A DNA stretch of 64,000 bases, taken from assembly GCA_022376465.1 (NCBI GenBank), contig JACDTU010000022.1, positions 186,001 to 250,000 on the forward strand, read 5' to 3'. The notes beneath the pieces were generated by a model that ran no database searches, had not been told where the DNA came from, and saw nothing but the letters and a program-made list of their open reading frames with translations. The position numbers were made by a program, and so were the translations under genes. How positions within the stretch are numbered: the first letter of the stretch is position 1; the number at the start of each line of letters is the position of its first letter. Shown piece by piece: positions 45,851 to 58,746 of the stretch. Source of the stretch: Cubamyces lactineus (Eukaryota > Basidiomycota > Agaricomycetes > Polyporales > Polyporaceae).

Positions 45851-47492
45851 ATGGCGTCCATTGGCACCCTCTACACTATCCCCGAGCAGCCCACCGGCAA
45901 GCGCGTAAGTCTCTGCTTGTTCGCGAACCATTACGTGTTATTGACACGGCAAAACGTAGATTCGCGCGGTTGCTGCTCTTGCCGGAGTCAAGCTCGACCT
46001 CCCTCAGAACTACGTCCACTTCGAGGACAACAAAAAGCCTGAGTTCTTGGCCAAGTTCCCCCATGGCAAGATCCCCGCTTTCGATGGCGCGGATGGCTTC
46101 AGGCTCTTCGAATCGACTGCGATCGCGCGTTACAGTAAGTTAATTTACTCCGTTGGACACACGCAAGGGCAGAAGGACGAGAATATTACAATCAGTTATC
46201 CCTGTCTTAATCCTTATGTCGACAGCATTCTGTTTATCTGACTCGCCCTTGTTCGTTTCGACTTGGTTTCGAATGTACTTGCTGATTAAAGCACCCTTCA
46301 GTCGCCGCCCTCCCCGCTAACTCGACACTCCTCGGCTCCAACCTCAAGGAGGCTGCGCTCGTCGACCAATGGGTCTCCTTCGCTGACAACGAGATCGGCG
46401 CCCACACCTACCTCATCTACCAGTTGGTAAAGGGCATCCTCACCCCCTATGCCAAGCCCGTAAGTTCCGGTCGCGGTTTTCCCAGGTCTAGTTGTATTTA
46501 CGACAATGTAGATCCACACCGCCGCCGCTGAGCGCCAGCTCCGTTCCTTCAAGACCCTTGAGGCTCACCTCTCTACCCGCACTTTCCTTGTCACTGAGCG
46601 CATCACCCTCGCCGATATCACCATGGCCTCTGTCATCCAGCGTGCACTTACCGTCACCCTCGACGCCTCCCTCCGTGCCCAATTCCCCAACATCATCCGT
46701 CACTTCGAGACCATTGTCAACCAGCCCCAACTGAAGGACATCTTCGGCCAGACAGAGTACATCGAGAAGGCACTCGCGTACACTCCTCCCCCCAAGGAGA
46801 AGAAGGAGGCTAAGCCCGCTGCGGCGCCCGTCCCCAAGGCCGCTAAGCCCGCGAAGGAGGAAGAGGAGGAGGACAATATCCCCAAGGAGGAGCCTAAGCC
46901 CAAGAACCCTCTTGATTCCCTCCCCAAGTCTTCCTTCAACCTCGAGGACTGGAAGCGTGCGTACTCTAACAAGGACACTCGCGGTCCTGACGGTGCCCTC
47001 GAGTGGTTCTACAAGAAGTGAGTCTAGTAAGTTCAATGGACACAAACAAACAAGACTGACAGCTGAGCCCAGCTACGACCCTGAGGGCTTCTCCGTGTGG
47101 CGCGTTGACTTCAAGTACAACGAAGAGCTCACGCAGACCTTCATGTCCTCTAACCAGATTGGTGGCTTCTTCAACCGCCTCGAGGCGTCCCGCAAGTACC
47201 TCTTCGGCTCGATGGGCGTCCTCGGCGAGACGAACAACTCCATCATCACTGGTGTCCTGATCGCCCGCGGCCAGGACATCAAGCCCGTCGTCGACGTTGC
47301 CCCCGACTGGGAGTCGTACGAGTACAAGCGCCTCGACCTCAACAACGCCGAGGACAAGGCGTTCTTCGAGGGTGCCCTTGCCTGGGATCTCGAGGTCAAC
47401 GGCAAGAAGTGGGTTGATGGCAAGAACGTAAGTATCGCCTTGGTTGGTCTGCGTGAAAACATACTGATGGTTGTGACATGCAGTTCAAGTAA
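45851..47492 (+). CDS. Translation elongation factor 1-gamma (eEF1B gamma)
   Basis: Six exons (45851-45904, 45960-46134, 46302-46459, 46512-47017, 47073-47427, 47484-47492) give 418 aa. The subunit anchors the eEF1B nucleotide-exchange complex that recycles eEF1A during translation in the cytoplasm. Residues 1 to about 215 form a glutathione S-transferase fold (KFPHGKIPAFDGADGFRLF, ESTAIARY, TERITLADITMAS). A Lys/Pro/Glu-rich hinge follows, then the conserved EF1G domain from about 255 (SSFNLEDWKRAYSN, GFSVWRVDFKYNEEL, GKKWVDGKNFK). The last exon holds only Phe-Lys and the stop. The codon use is very even and C-ending, as expected of a strongly expressed gene. Confidence 0.95.
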
Positions 47493-47950
47493 ACGCGCTT
47501 GATTCGCCGGTCTTCTTAGATGTATCATTTGCTCTCTCCTGCTTGTGTCGTTAGTTTGGCGGATCTGTTGTGTTGTTGCAGTACCACGAAATTCAAAAAG
47601 AACTGTAAAGGATAACTCATTGGGGCTCAGGCTATGGTCAGAGTGAAAGCGAAGACTCGATGCTGGTCAGGATGGTTCACCAATCTATGTCTTGAGCTTG
47701 TGTTATAGCAGTACCTAATGACTCAGTTACATCTCCGCAATGATGTAGATAGCTGAAGTCTCTACTCTAGTCATCTGAGTTCTAATCTGTGGCTGAACAC
47801 GTCGCCTTGGCGCGCGTTGAACTGTGCCGCGCGCGCTGCAAGGCTGTCACGGTTTCCGGCACTTGGACTCTGCGTTCATGCTGGACGGCTGCCTCTCACA
47901 TTAACCCCTGGCGAATCTACCCTGCTGGAATCTGGTGTAGACCCTGGTAC
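47493..47950. other. Intergenic EF1-gamma-NEO1
   Basis: 3' end of EF1-gamma and promoter of the flippase gene. Nothing else recognised. Confidence 0.5.
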
Positions 47951-50900
47951 ATGTCCGAGATCCCTCTGCACACATTCGGACGATCCAGGAAGGCAAGGGC
48001 AGGCTACACACAACTGCACAGCGACGAGCCCGGCGACGACGGACAGGACGAGAACATGCGTGCTGGCGTGCGCGCCGCGGCCGCGTCTGCGTCTGCGAAC
48101 AGGAAGGGGAAGCGGAGAGAACGCTATGCGGACAACCCAGAGGAGGAGGCGACACTGCTCGGGGACGCGTCGCACGAGGAGGAGGCGTTTCGCGAGGACG
48201 AGCAGCCGCAGTCGAGGCGAGAGCCATCGTCACAGGTAATGTCCCTCGGCGCGCCTTCAAGGTCGTCCGCGTGGTGCTGAATGTGCGTTTAGCGGAGCAT
48301 CCTTTCGAGAAAGGGCAAGTCGAGCGACAAGTCAAGAACGGTGCCGTTTCGTCCGCCAGAGAAGCTGCAGAGCAAGTTCCCTCCGAACGTCGTGCGCAAC
48401 CAGAAGTACAACGTGTTCACGTTCCTCCCGCTGGTGTTCTATGAGCAGTTCAAATTCTTCTTCAACCTATATTTCCTCCTGGTCGCGCTGTCGCAGTTTG
48501 TCCCTGCGCTCAAGATCGGTGCGTGCGGCGGTCTGAATGCCTCAAATGAACGTCTTATCTCATAACACTCTAGGCTTCATCGTCACTTATGTTGCTCCTT
48601 TGGCATTTGTCCTCACCGTGACGATAGGAAAGGAGGCTTACGACGACTACAAGCGGAACCTCCGGGACCGCGAGGCCAACTCACAGAAATACCTCGTCTT
48701 GGATCCCACAGAGTACTCAGAGTCAACGCCAGAAAGCTTGCCCCACACGCGCTCCGTGCCATCATCTGCTCTTCGAGTCGGCGACCTCGTGCTTCTGGAG
48801 AAGAACCAGAGAGTACCTGCCGACCTCGTTCTCTTGCGGACCTCAGATAGCTCTGGTACCTGCTTCATTCGCACTGACCAACTGGACGGTGAGACGGACT
48901 GGAAGTTGCGCGTCGCGGTTCCCGCATGTCAGAAGCTCGGGAGTGACCGAGAGTTACTCACCCTCGACGCGGAGATATACGGTATGTGAACTGTTACTCA
49001 TGCACCTTGCATTCTCCTCAACGGCGGTATAGCGGATGCCCCCACTAAGGACATTCACACCTTCATTGGTACCTTCACTATCAACTCGCCGCCTGCTCTG
49101 CTTGAAGATGACGTCCCTATGGTGCCTGTACCGACTGTCGAACCTCTGACGGCTGAGAACATGCTCTGGGCGAACACTGTGTTGGCTGCGGGCTCTGCTG
49201 TTGGCTTTGTCGTCTATACTGGCTCGGAAACGCGTGCTGTGATGAACACTAGTCACCCAGAAACGAAGGTCGGTCTCCTAGATCTTGAAATCAACAGGCT
49301 AGCCAAGGTAGGATGCCAATACTTCGGACCTTTGCAATATCCTTATCGCGCGTAGATTCTCTGCGCCGTCACATTCGCCCTGTCATTCGTACTGGTCGCC
49401 TTGAACGGCTTTAGGGGGCTCTGGTATATCTACGTCTTCCGGTTCTTGATTCTTTTCTCGTCTATTATACCCATCAGGTACGTCGTACAGCTCCTTCACC
49501 GGACTAGACATGCCAATACGCGTGCACAGTCTGCGCGTGAACTTGGATATGGGAAAGACCGTATATGCGCACCAAATCATGCACGATAATGAGATACCCG
49601 ACACGATCGTCCGCACGAGCACTCTTCCGGAAGAGCTCGGACGTATAGAATATTTGCTCAGCGACAAGACTGGCACGCTGACACAAAACGGTGCGTGAGA
49701 CGCAAGCGGTACGCATAGCTTGCGTACGAGTGCTTACTCACATCGTTGTCACCAGAGATGGAGATGAAGAAGCTGCACATGGGCACCGTGTCCTACGGCT
49801 ATGACTCTATGGACGAAGTGGCGCACCAACTCGCTATGGCGTTTGGCACGAGCCCCGAACATGGTAGGTCCTGTGCGTCAGAGTGCCGGAACGCCATGAT
49901 GTTGACGGCGTCCCAGGTCACGGCCGTCAGAACTCGATTCAAACTGGTATACAGTTGGCTACCAGGGGACGGCGTGATATGTCGTCCCGCGTGCATGACG
50001 TCGTGCTCAGTTTGGCTTTGTGCCACAACGTATGTATATCACCGCTGGCTGTCAGTATGGAAGGCTCACTCGCCTGCAGGTCACTCCCGTGTACAACGAC
50101 GATGGAACGGTGACGTACCAAGCATCATCCCCGGACGAAGTCGCCATCGTCAAATGGACCGAATCGGTTGGTCTCCGCCTCACCTTCCGCGACCGCACCC
50201 GGATCGAGCTGCAAACGCCCTCCGGCGCGCGCACCTCCTTCGAAGTGCTCGACATCTTCCCCTTTACGTCCGAGTCAAAGCGCATGGGCATCGTCGTGCG
50301 CGACGCCCAGACGGGCGAGGTAACGTTCCTCCAGAAGGGCGCGGACGTGGTCATGGCGAAGATCGTCCAGCGGAACGACTGGCTCGAGGAGGAATGTGCG
50401 AACATGGCGCGTGAGGGCCTGCGCACGCTCGTCATGGCCCGACGCCGCCTGAGCGAGCAGGCGTATGCGCAGTTCAAGGAGCAGTATCATTTGGCGAGCA
50501 TCAAACTCGAGGGTCGCAACGAAGCGATGGCGGCTGTCGTCGCTGAGATGCTCGAACGCGATCTCGAACTGCTAGGGTTGACTGGTGTTGAAGACAAGCT
50601 GCAAGATGAGGTTAAGTCAACACTGGAGCTTCTCAGGAATGCCGGTATCAAGATCTGGATGCTCACAGGCGACAAGATCGAGACGGCGACGTGTATTGCG
50701 ATCTCTACGAAACTTGTCGCGCGGAATCAGTACATTCACCAGGTTGCGAAGCGTAAGTGTTTCGTCTCGACACTTGTGAGTAGTTTCTTGACGTCTTGAC
50801 AGTCAAGACCTCCGATGAGGCACGCGACCAGCTGGAGTTCCTGCAGAATAAACTCGACTGCTGCCTTGTCATTGACGGGGGGTCTTTACAGGTATGGGGA

Positions 50901-52161
50901 TCGCCCTTCCTGTGTTATCCAACACCACTCATGTTACGCCCAGCTGTGCCTCAATCTGTTCAAGAATGAATTCATCGAGATCGCGACAAAGCTGTCTGCT
51001 GTGGTCGCTTGCCGGTGCTCGCCTACCCAGAAAGCCGACGTAGCGCGCCTGATTCGCAAGCATACCAAGAAACGGGTCTGCTGCATTGGAGACGGTGGCA
51101 ACGACGTGAGCATGATCCAGGCCGCAGACGTCGGTACGTCGCTTTCCATATGTCCCCTCTCGATATATCGTGTACTGACGGCTCCTAGGTGTCGGCATCG
51201 TCGGGAAGGAAGGCAAACAGGCCTCGCTGGCAGCAGACTTCTCCGTCACGCAGTTCAGCCACCTCACGAAGCTTCTCCTCTGGCACGGGCGGAATTCGTA
51301 TCGGCGCTCGGCTAAGCTCGCTCAGTTCGTCATCCACCGCGGTCTCATCATCTCCGTCATGCAGGCCGTCTTCTCGTCTATATTCTACTTCGCGCCTATC
51401 GCCCTCTACCAGGGCTGGCTCATGGCCGGATACGCTACCGCTTACACGATGGCTCCTGTCTTCTCCCTCGTGCTCGACCGGGATGTCAACGAGGACTTGG
51501 CGTTGCTGTATCCAGAACTGTACAAGGAACTAACTAAGGTTAGATTGCTCTTCGATCCAGATGGCCCCAGGTGGACTAAACATTGACCTTACTTTCCAGG
51601 GACGAGTGCTGTCGTACAAGACGTTTTTCATGTGGTTGATGATCAGTGTGTACCAAGGTAAATGGTCCGCACACTAGAGGATTTTCCCGATGCTCAGACT
51701 CTTGGTTAGGTGCTGCTATCATGATCATGTCGCTAGTGCTGTTCGAGACGGAGTTCTTGAACATCGTATCGATATCCTTCACGGCCCTCATCCTCAACGA
51801 ACTCATCATGGTGGCATTGGAGATTACGACATGGTGAGTAGCACCATGACTCGCACCTGTCTCTACGTCATACTGATCCTTGGCAACAGGCATGTCTACA
51901 TGGTCTTGTCGGAGGTTGTAACGCTTTTCATTTACGCAGTCAGCATGACATTCCTGCCAGAATTCTTCGGTACGTCTTAACGCTTTACAGCTGGGTACAC
52001 GCATCCTCGTTGACGCGCTCTTCGCAGATCTGACATTCGTACTATCTACCCGGTTTGTCTGGAAGGTGGCGGTCATCGTGGCCATCAGCGCGTTCCCGTT
52101 GTACGTTATCAAGCTCATCCGTAGTAGAGTAGCACCCGCCGCGTCTAGCAAGCTGTTGTAG
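47951..52161 (+). CDS. NEO1: P4-type ATPase phospholipid flippase NEO1
   Basis: Sixteen exons (47951-48235, 48293-48518, 48574-48981, 49033-49307, 49356-49477, 49530-49690, 49756-49863, 49917-50029, 50080-50752, 50803-50891, 50944-51133, 51189-51538, 51600-51657, 51710-51833, 51890-51969, 52028-52161) give 1131 aa, near yeast Neo1 (about 1150). The enzyme moves aminophospholipids to the cytosolic leaflet of Golgi and endosome membranes. The start of the P4 core reads [21 protein letters not shown] without the longer Cdc50-binding N-terminus, typical of the Neo1/ATP9 branch that works without a CDC50 partner. Seen: [12 protein letters not shown] (actuator), the phosphorylation site [13 protein letters not shown] with Asp484, [11 protein letters not shown] and [10 protein letters not shown] (nucleotide domain), [10 protein letters not shown] and [14 protein letters not shown] (hinge). 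Ten helices end the protein. Confidence 0.94.
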
Positions 52162-52372
52162 CTTTTTTATTCATTCACGCTAGTAGTACTCGCACATGCA
52201 TCCGTCCGCATTGGATATTTGGAGATTTCGAATTATTGCATTGGGTTGTCAGTGGGGTGACATGCTACGATCAGAATAATAGACATTGCAGTATCAAACG
52301 TGTTGGTGTCGTGAAAACGAATGTCAAGATGCTGATAAAGACAGGATAACTAGAGACACAGATGGGGAGAGC

Positions 52373-55300
52373 TCAGCTGCCGGTATGCGGCGCGGGCGAA
52401 GGGTTGTGCGGAGAAAAAGGTCCGCCGAAGAAGCTAGCAGTCGGGTGCCAGTCCGGGTTCACGTTCGGCGGCGACCCCCACAGACCAGTCCCGATGGGCG
52501 CCACGGTCGGTGGTGCCGGTCGAGACGGGAACCCAGGGGGCGCACCGGGCGGCCCCCACGGTGAAGATATAGATCCCCGCGGGCTCGTCGTCGTCGTGCC
52601 CCAGCTTGTGCCGGGCGCGACGACGCGGCGTCCCGAGGGCGCAGCGATGACCTCGTCGTCGTCGGCAAGCAGAGCCGCCGAGCCGAGGACGCCCTTCGGA
52701 CTGGGCGACCTGCGGCTAGGCGACGTCGAGCCTGAGCCCGACGCTTCGCCCGTCGGCCGTGCGATGGGTGCGATCGGACGAGTGATCGGGCCCGGCTCTG
52801 GCGCAGCAATGCGTGTGCTGGGACCCGGAGCAAGGTTGAGCTGTGTCGGAGACGCGAGTGGGTTCTGAGGAGCACGGGACGGGGGAGCAATAGGTGTGAC
52901 GACGGGAGCAGCCAAACCACGGCCGAAACCAGCATCGAATGGACCAGCATTACCGAAGCCACGGGGAACAGCAGAAGGCGCAAGGGGTGGGGGTCCTGAG
53001 GGTATCGATGGCCCGGCGACAAGAGGGACATTGACATTACCGACGAAGGGTCCGGGGTTGAAAGCGACTCTGGGAGACAACGCAGGAGGAATGACTCCGA
53101 CTCCGGGCGGGAATACGGGTGTTTGAGGGGGAGGAGGCATGTGCGAGGGTATCTGAGGCGTAACAGGTGTAGTAGGCTGAGACGCGCCGACCATAGGCAC
53201 ACGGGGCTGAGGCTGTTGGGGAGGCTGCGGGCGTGGAGGTTGGATGGTCGGGGGAGGAGGAGCGGGCGTTGCCTGTGGCTTATTGATGGCCTTCTTGTTG
53301 GCAGGAGCGGGGCGGCTGGGTGACTGCTGCTGCTGCGACGAGCTTGAAGGAACCGCGTTGCGCGGAGAAGTAGGAGGTCGTGCGTTATTCCGAGCGGCAG
53401 CTGCACGCTGTTGCTGCTGCTCCCGGAGCGCACGCTCACGAGCTTCCTTCTCTGCCTTTTCCTTCTCAGCCCGCTCACGCTCGGCCTTCTCCTTCTCCTC
53501 CCGCTCCTTGGCAAGGCGACGCTCGCGCTCCTCCCTCTCCTGCTGTTCGCGCTTCGCTTTCTCAGCGCGCTCAGCAGCGAGTTTGGCTTCGCGTTCCTCA
53601 CGAGCCTTGCGCTCACGCTCCTCCTTCTCCCTACGCTCTTGCTTGAGCTTCTCCTCGCGTTCCCGACGCTTGCGCTCACGCTCAGCCTCACGCTCCTTCT
53701 CTTCAGCAAGACGCTTCCGGCGTTCTTCTTCCTTCCGCGCCTTCTCCTCCTCCTGAGCCTTGCGCTGAGCTTCACGTCGGGCACGCTCCTCCTCCCGCTT
53801 CTTGCGCTGTTCCTCCTCAAGGGCTGCTTGCTTGGCCTTCTGCGCGGCCTCCTCAGCTGCACGCTCAGCTGCCCTTGCGGCGCGCTCTTCCTCCTTCGCG
53901 AGTTTCTGCTGCCTGTATGCGGGGTCGTAACGGAGCGCACGGGCCGGAGATGGGGCTACTCACCGCTTCTTGTCCTTTTTCTTCTGGTTTTGCGACTGCT
54001 TCTTCGCGTCACGCTCCTTGGTCAGCTTCTCCTCGTCCTCCAATTCCCGCAGCAGCTGGAGTTGGCGCTCTTGTGCGACCTTCTCGCGGTACGCTTGGAG
54101 CACGCGCTGCTCGAACATACGCGCCGCGAAGATCGAGAACATGCGCTTGCCTTCCTCCATTTTCTGCTCTTCGGTCATGGTCTGTGGCGGGCCGCCGATG
54201 TTATTGGGTAACGGGAGATGGCGCATTGAAGGGCACATACCTCCTCCTCATCCTCCTCGTCCTCTTCGTCATCCTTGTCGTCGTCCTCATCATCCTTGTC
54301 ATCTTCATCGTCCTCATCCCCTTCATCATCCTCGTCCTCACTGTCATCCTCGACATCGGCGGTAGCCTCGTCTTCGCGCTGCATGCGGCGCTCAGCGAGC
54401 TGCTCCATCATCTCCAAGAACTTCTGGCCGTCGTTCTTGAGGAGATCGTCGGCGACCGTCAAGATGTTCCCTACTTTCGAGGCGTTAGTTCCCAATGCAC
54501 GGGGTGGCACACGACCCATTATACTTGCCAGTCACAGTCAGGTTGTTACCGAAGTTGGACAACCCGTCCCGACCGTTGGCCTTTCCGTTCGGTGCTGCTC
54601 GTCGACGGTTTGGAGCGGCGGCCCTGCGATCCGCGCCCTTGAGGTCGTCTTCGTCCTCAGGCTCGCCTTCGTCGTCCTCCTCTTCCTCTTCTTCCTCCTC
54701 CTCCTCTTCCTCCTCCTCATCCTCGTATCCATCCTCATCGGGATACTCATCCTCTCCGTCATCCTCGAATTCGCTTTCCGCGTGCTTGACGGGCTTGCGC
54801 CCGTTCGCCACAACGGCATTCTTGGCGCCACGGGCGTTTGGAGGATGTGGGCTGATGACTGTACCGTTCTTGTCCAGCTCGACGCTGCCTGGAAACGGTC
54901 CTGGCCCTTGAGGAGGAGGCAGCGTCCCGCCGGATGAGATGTATCGCTGCTGGTAGTTCGCGTACTGTTCTAGCTCCTCGTAATAAGCATCGTACAGTAC
55001 CTCGAGCTCCTCCTCAATTGCATGCCTTCGTTTTGACGCGTGTCCGACGAGTTTTTCAATTTGACAACACAAGCAGGGAGCATGAACGGAAGGAAGGAGA
55101 AAGAGAATGTCAAGAAAAATTTTCGACGTGCAGGATAAAGGACGACGTACCGTTTGCGCCCGCATACTGCGCAACTACAGCTGTGCTTCTGCTGCTCCTT
55201 CATCTTCTTCAAGACCGCCTCCTTCTCGATCTTGACGAGATTCCGGCGCTCCTCCTCGCCCAGACCAAGCCAGAACTCTTTGATGCGTTCTCGCTCCTCC

Positions 55301-56658
55301 GTAGTGCTCGTGCTCCATATCTTGTTATTTTTCTGCTGCTGCTGCCCTCCGGCTGGAGGTCTGGGCTTGTGCGGCGCGGAGGCGTTGGAGGATGGAGGCG
55401 ATGGATGATGATGAGGAGAGTGATTATGACCATAGGCTTGCGAGGTGATGGGTGCTTTGGAACCGGCTCGGCGCGATGGCGGAGGGGGGTCCGCAGCAGG
55501 TGCAGTGTACGACATGGGCTTCTTACCCGCCGCACGAGAACTCGGCGGCGGGTTGGCGGTGGCAGCAGCGGGCGGCGGGCGTGCAGCGGGCATGCGGTTG
55601 GAGGGAGAGACGGGCGGCGCAAGATTTGTCACTGTACCGCCCTTGCCCTCATCCGGCCGAACGCCGGGCTCCGGCGTCGCGGGCGCCTCTTGTCCGGCTT
55701 TCTTCTTCTTTTTCTTATTCTTCTTTTTCGGCGCCGGATACCCTCCGTTTACCTGGTTGTTCCCTGCCGGCGCGCGGCCGAGAGGGTCCTCAAAGCTGAG
55801 CCTAAAGTGCGCCTGCGCCCGGCGCTCGCCGGTTTCGTCGCCGAACTCCTCTTCATCGCTGTAATAATCGTCTTCGCCGTATTCTTGCTCCTCCGGGTAG
55901 AGCACGACGTTCGCCGGCGCAAGCGTACCATCGGCGGTCTGCAACGTCCCATTCGCCGCTACCGCCTGTTCCATCGCAAGCGTGATTTGAGGGTCGGCGA
56001 AGATGGGATGGTCGAGGGGAATCCCAGGGAATGCGCCCGGTGGGTACCGCGCGCTGCCGTCCTTGGTCGCACCGGGGTGCATCTGTTGCGCGATAGCGTA
56101 CATGGCCTGAGTCTTTTGTTCCACGTTACCAGGCGAGCTCAATTGAGAGTAAGTGTGCCGTACAAAGTTGCGCAGGTGTTCCGGAAAGGATGCCCAATAC
56201 TCGTCAGTGACGAGCCCTCCTTCCCCCTCCATGCTCCGCGCAAGATGGTCCGCCGTCGCGAGCAGCTCCGCTTCTGCTGCTGTCGTGGGCTTCAGTTGTG
56301 CCGCTAGCGATGCGGATAGAGAGGCCGTGGTCGACACATGGACCGATGCGAGTTCCGGGGAGAGACCTGTCCGGGTCGCCGTGCGAGTGTGTTCGTACAA
56401 GACGCCGCTCATGGGTTCCAACGGCGGGAGTGCTGCCTCGTCGTCGTCGTCTTCGTCGTCTTCATCGCCGTATGCGGCTGGTGCGTTGCGATCTACACCT
56501 TTGCCTTTTCCCTTCTTTTTCTTCTTCTTCTTCGCTACCGACGAGGGGACAGGAGCAGCGGGAGGCGGCGCAGGAGTAGATGCAGGAGTCGCAGGCCGAG
56601 GGGTCACCCGAGTGGGGAGAGGTCGAGCAGCGGCCCTCTTGGCTTTCGCAGCAGTCAT
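52373..56658 (-). CDS. NST1: Stress response protein NST1
   Basis: Five exons (56658-55151, 55025-54529, 54470-54241, 54181-53964, 53912-52373) give 1330 aa. Nst1 is a large cytoplasmic coiled-coil protein linked in yeast to salt tolerance and to condensates or decapping factors; its biochemical role is not settled. Seen: a Lys-rich N-terminus ([12 protein letters not shown]), the conserved block [31 protein letters not shown], then [20 protein letters not shown] poly-Glu/Asp region precedes [19 protein letters not shown], and [20 protein letters not shown] starts the long charged single alpha-helix/coiled coil ([20 protein letters not shown] and more). The tail is Pro-rich and disordered. 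The second intron has a GC donor. Long plus-strand open frames across this gene are mirror images of its low-complexity sequence. Confidence 0.9.
54471..54528 (-). other. GC-AG intron in NST1
   Basis: The donor is ACTG/GCAAGT, branch-like CTAAC is present, and the acceptor is AGTAG. Only this junction joins NNLTVT to [11 protein letters not shown] in frame. Confidence 0.75.
54660..54730 (-). repeat. GAG-rich low-complexity tract
   Basis: A purine-rich triplet run on the minus strand encodes about 16 consecutive Glu in NST1. Confidence 0.8.
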
Positions 56659-58746
56659 TCCGGTCGTGTGCACTCGTCGGATAGGATCACCAGCCACGAA
56701 AGACAGAAGCAAGCAGTAGCCGTGGTCGAGGTCGATGTACAAGCCTGAGTCGTCCTGTGGTCTTCACAATGCCCTAATCAGTGAGGTCACGTGGAGCTCC
56801 ATTTACAGATCTTGTCGCGCCTCAAACTCCAGACTCGACAACGATGAGCAGCCGGGCTACACTCCTCCGAGTACCAAGTCATGTCCTTGAGATTGCTATG
56901 CAGTAATACAAACTATCAATCAATTGAACGCCCGTTCGTGTCCTCAGAACTCAGAGGTATCTGTTTGGTGAGTTTTGGTCAGTCGACTCTCACGTTCACA
57001 CAGCCTCACGCATATGTGGAGTCCGAGCAGCAGAGCATTGCTTCAACCAGGTCAACGTGCATGCAGCGCTGATTACACCGGGCAGTAGCATAAATTCAAC
57101 CCACGTCGTTCCCAATTAGTTGTGATTGCTGAGGCTCAGGCGCTCAGGGCATACTGATGTCAATGACTTCGGTATTGTGTACCGCACGATTTGTCGGCGG
57201 ATTGGGCCCTGGACTTGTGTATAACACTACAACCTCGTAGAGCCAAGGGACCCATCAGTAGTATATCGTTCACACGAAATCACCTCCCTATGCGATGGGA
57301 CATGCTGCGAATTATACGACGTGCACTTTGACGCGAACCGTATCGTCTGGAACAGGATGAGTACTTACTCAATGTCAGGGCCTTCCTTACCTCTGGCAGC
57401 AGCAAGGCCGTGGGTAGGCGTAACTCTTCATGACTGCCAGTGCGAGCACGTAGCTAACTAATCGACCGCAGCCAAGTGCAGCGATTGACATGCGTGGTCT
57501 ACGTCACTGCTCGAGACGCAGTGTCTCAAGCGAAGCACATCTATGGATTCTATGCTTCATCAAGGGCGTGGTTGCTACAACGCGCATCAACTCGTTGCGC
57601 CGTGTAAGTATCATTGTCACCGGGCCCGGTTCCAAGGTGTGTCTGTCGCCTTTTAGACGTGATCGCTGCGTTATGACTGCGGTCATTCCTGGCCAAAAGA
57701 CGCCGCGTGACGAGAGGAGGTCGGTTTCTTCGACTCGCACCGTCACGTCCTACTTCATATCATATATGTGAAAATCCTCGCTCAAGCTGCTCGGTGTCTG
57801 TCAGGTGCGAGTTGAAATTATTCTAGGAGTGTGGTCGGTGCGGGATCAAGCCTTCGGGCGGCGAATGATAAATCTGCTGCAGCTGAAAGAGTCGTTCATT
57901 CTCTCAAGTTAGACGCCGAAAGTAGCCTTGCCCTAATGCAGACACAACGACCTTGATGGAGACGGCGACGATCTCGGACCGGGATCCTGAGCCAGCTCAG
58001 CTGCATCCTCCACCGCTCCTCCATATCGTTTGTCCCAATCCCATCTCCGAGCGTTCTTTCCATATGATAGCCTTGCAATCCTCCGCGATGACAAGCTCTC
58101 GTGATACCCAGCACACCGCAAAGCAGTGCTTGAAGCAGAAACAAACGGAATGCGGCAACAAGCCTCATCGCGTACGGCGCGCGACGATAGTACGTCAAAT
58201 ACACAATCCTTCTGTGCCGGCGCGGCATGAAGATCTTGATCTCATGTACAGCTCAAGTGTTCACAGCGAATCATCGCCGCCGGCGGTAGACTGCACTCTT
58301 AGTGCGCATTCCATCTTCTGTCAGTGCATGCCATACTTTGGTGTGGAGTGCGATACATACTAGATGCACGAAATGGCATACCAGAGTATGGCTCAAACTC
58401 AAGTGCGGTCATGCATCCAAGGCACGTACGGCGGCCATACTGCCCACAGATGGGCTGAATTACCCGAAGTGCTTCGCATTGATGGTATGTTGCTATGCTG
58501 CATCCCATCCCTGATCTGGACGGTGCCTTCCATACGTGCCGCACCTGCCCCGTGGGTAAGTAGCTGGTAGCTCGCCCACTGAAACGCAGCTGAGATGCTG
58601 ACGGGGGGAATCAGCGGCTCCTGAACACCGCGCCCGTCGCCCAGTCCGGTATAAATGAATTCGCCTTCCTGTCCTGCGTTGATTCCCTTCTTCTCTTCCC
58701 CACAGGCACTCTCGCGTTCTCTCGTTACGCTGTAATCGTGCGGTGC
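56659..58746. other. Long divergent intergenic region
   Basis: About 2.1 kb between the divergent NST1 and GH79 genes. AT-richer than the flanks; a TATA box for the GH79 gene lies at 58650. No other gene recognised. Confidence 0.45.
58650..58656 (+). promoter_or_regulatory. TATA box of the first GH79 gene
   Basis: TATAAAT 97 bp before the start codon. Confidence 0.45.

Noticed and set aside
53411..54211. 266-codon Leu-rich plus-strand frame
   Set aside because: Antisense shadow of the Glu/Lys/Arg coiled coil of NST1, where reversed GAG/AAG codons read as CTC/CTT.
54934..56307. 457-codon open frame on the plus strand
   Set aside because: It is the mirror of the long first exon of NST1, has Arg/Leu-rich composition typical of an antisense shadow, and no domain. 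The minus-strand protein has conserved NST1 blocks.
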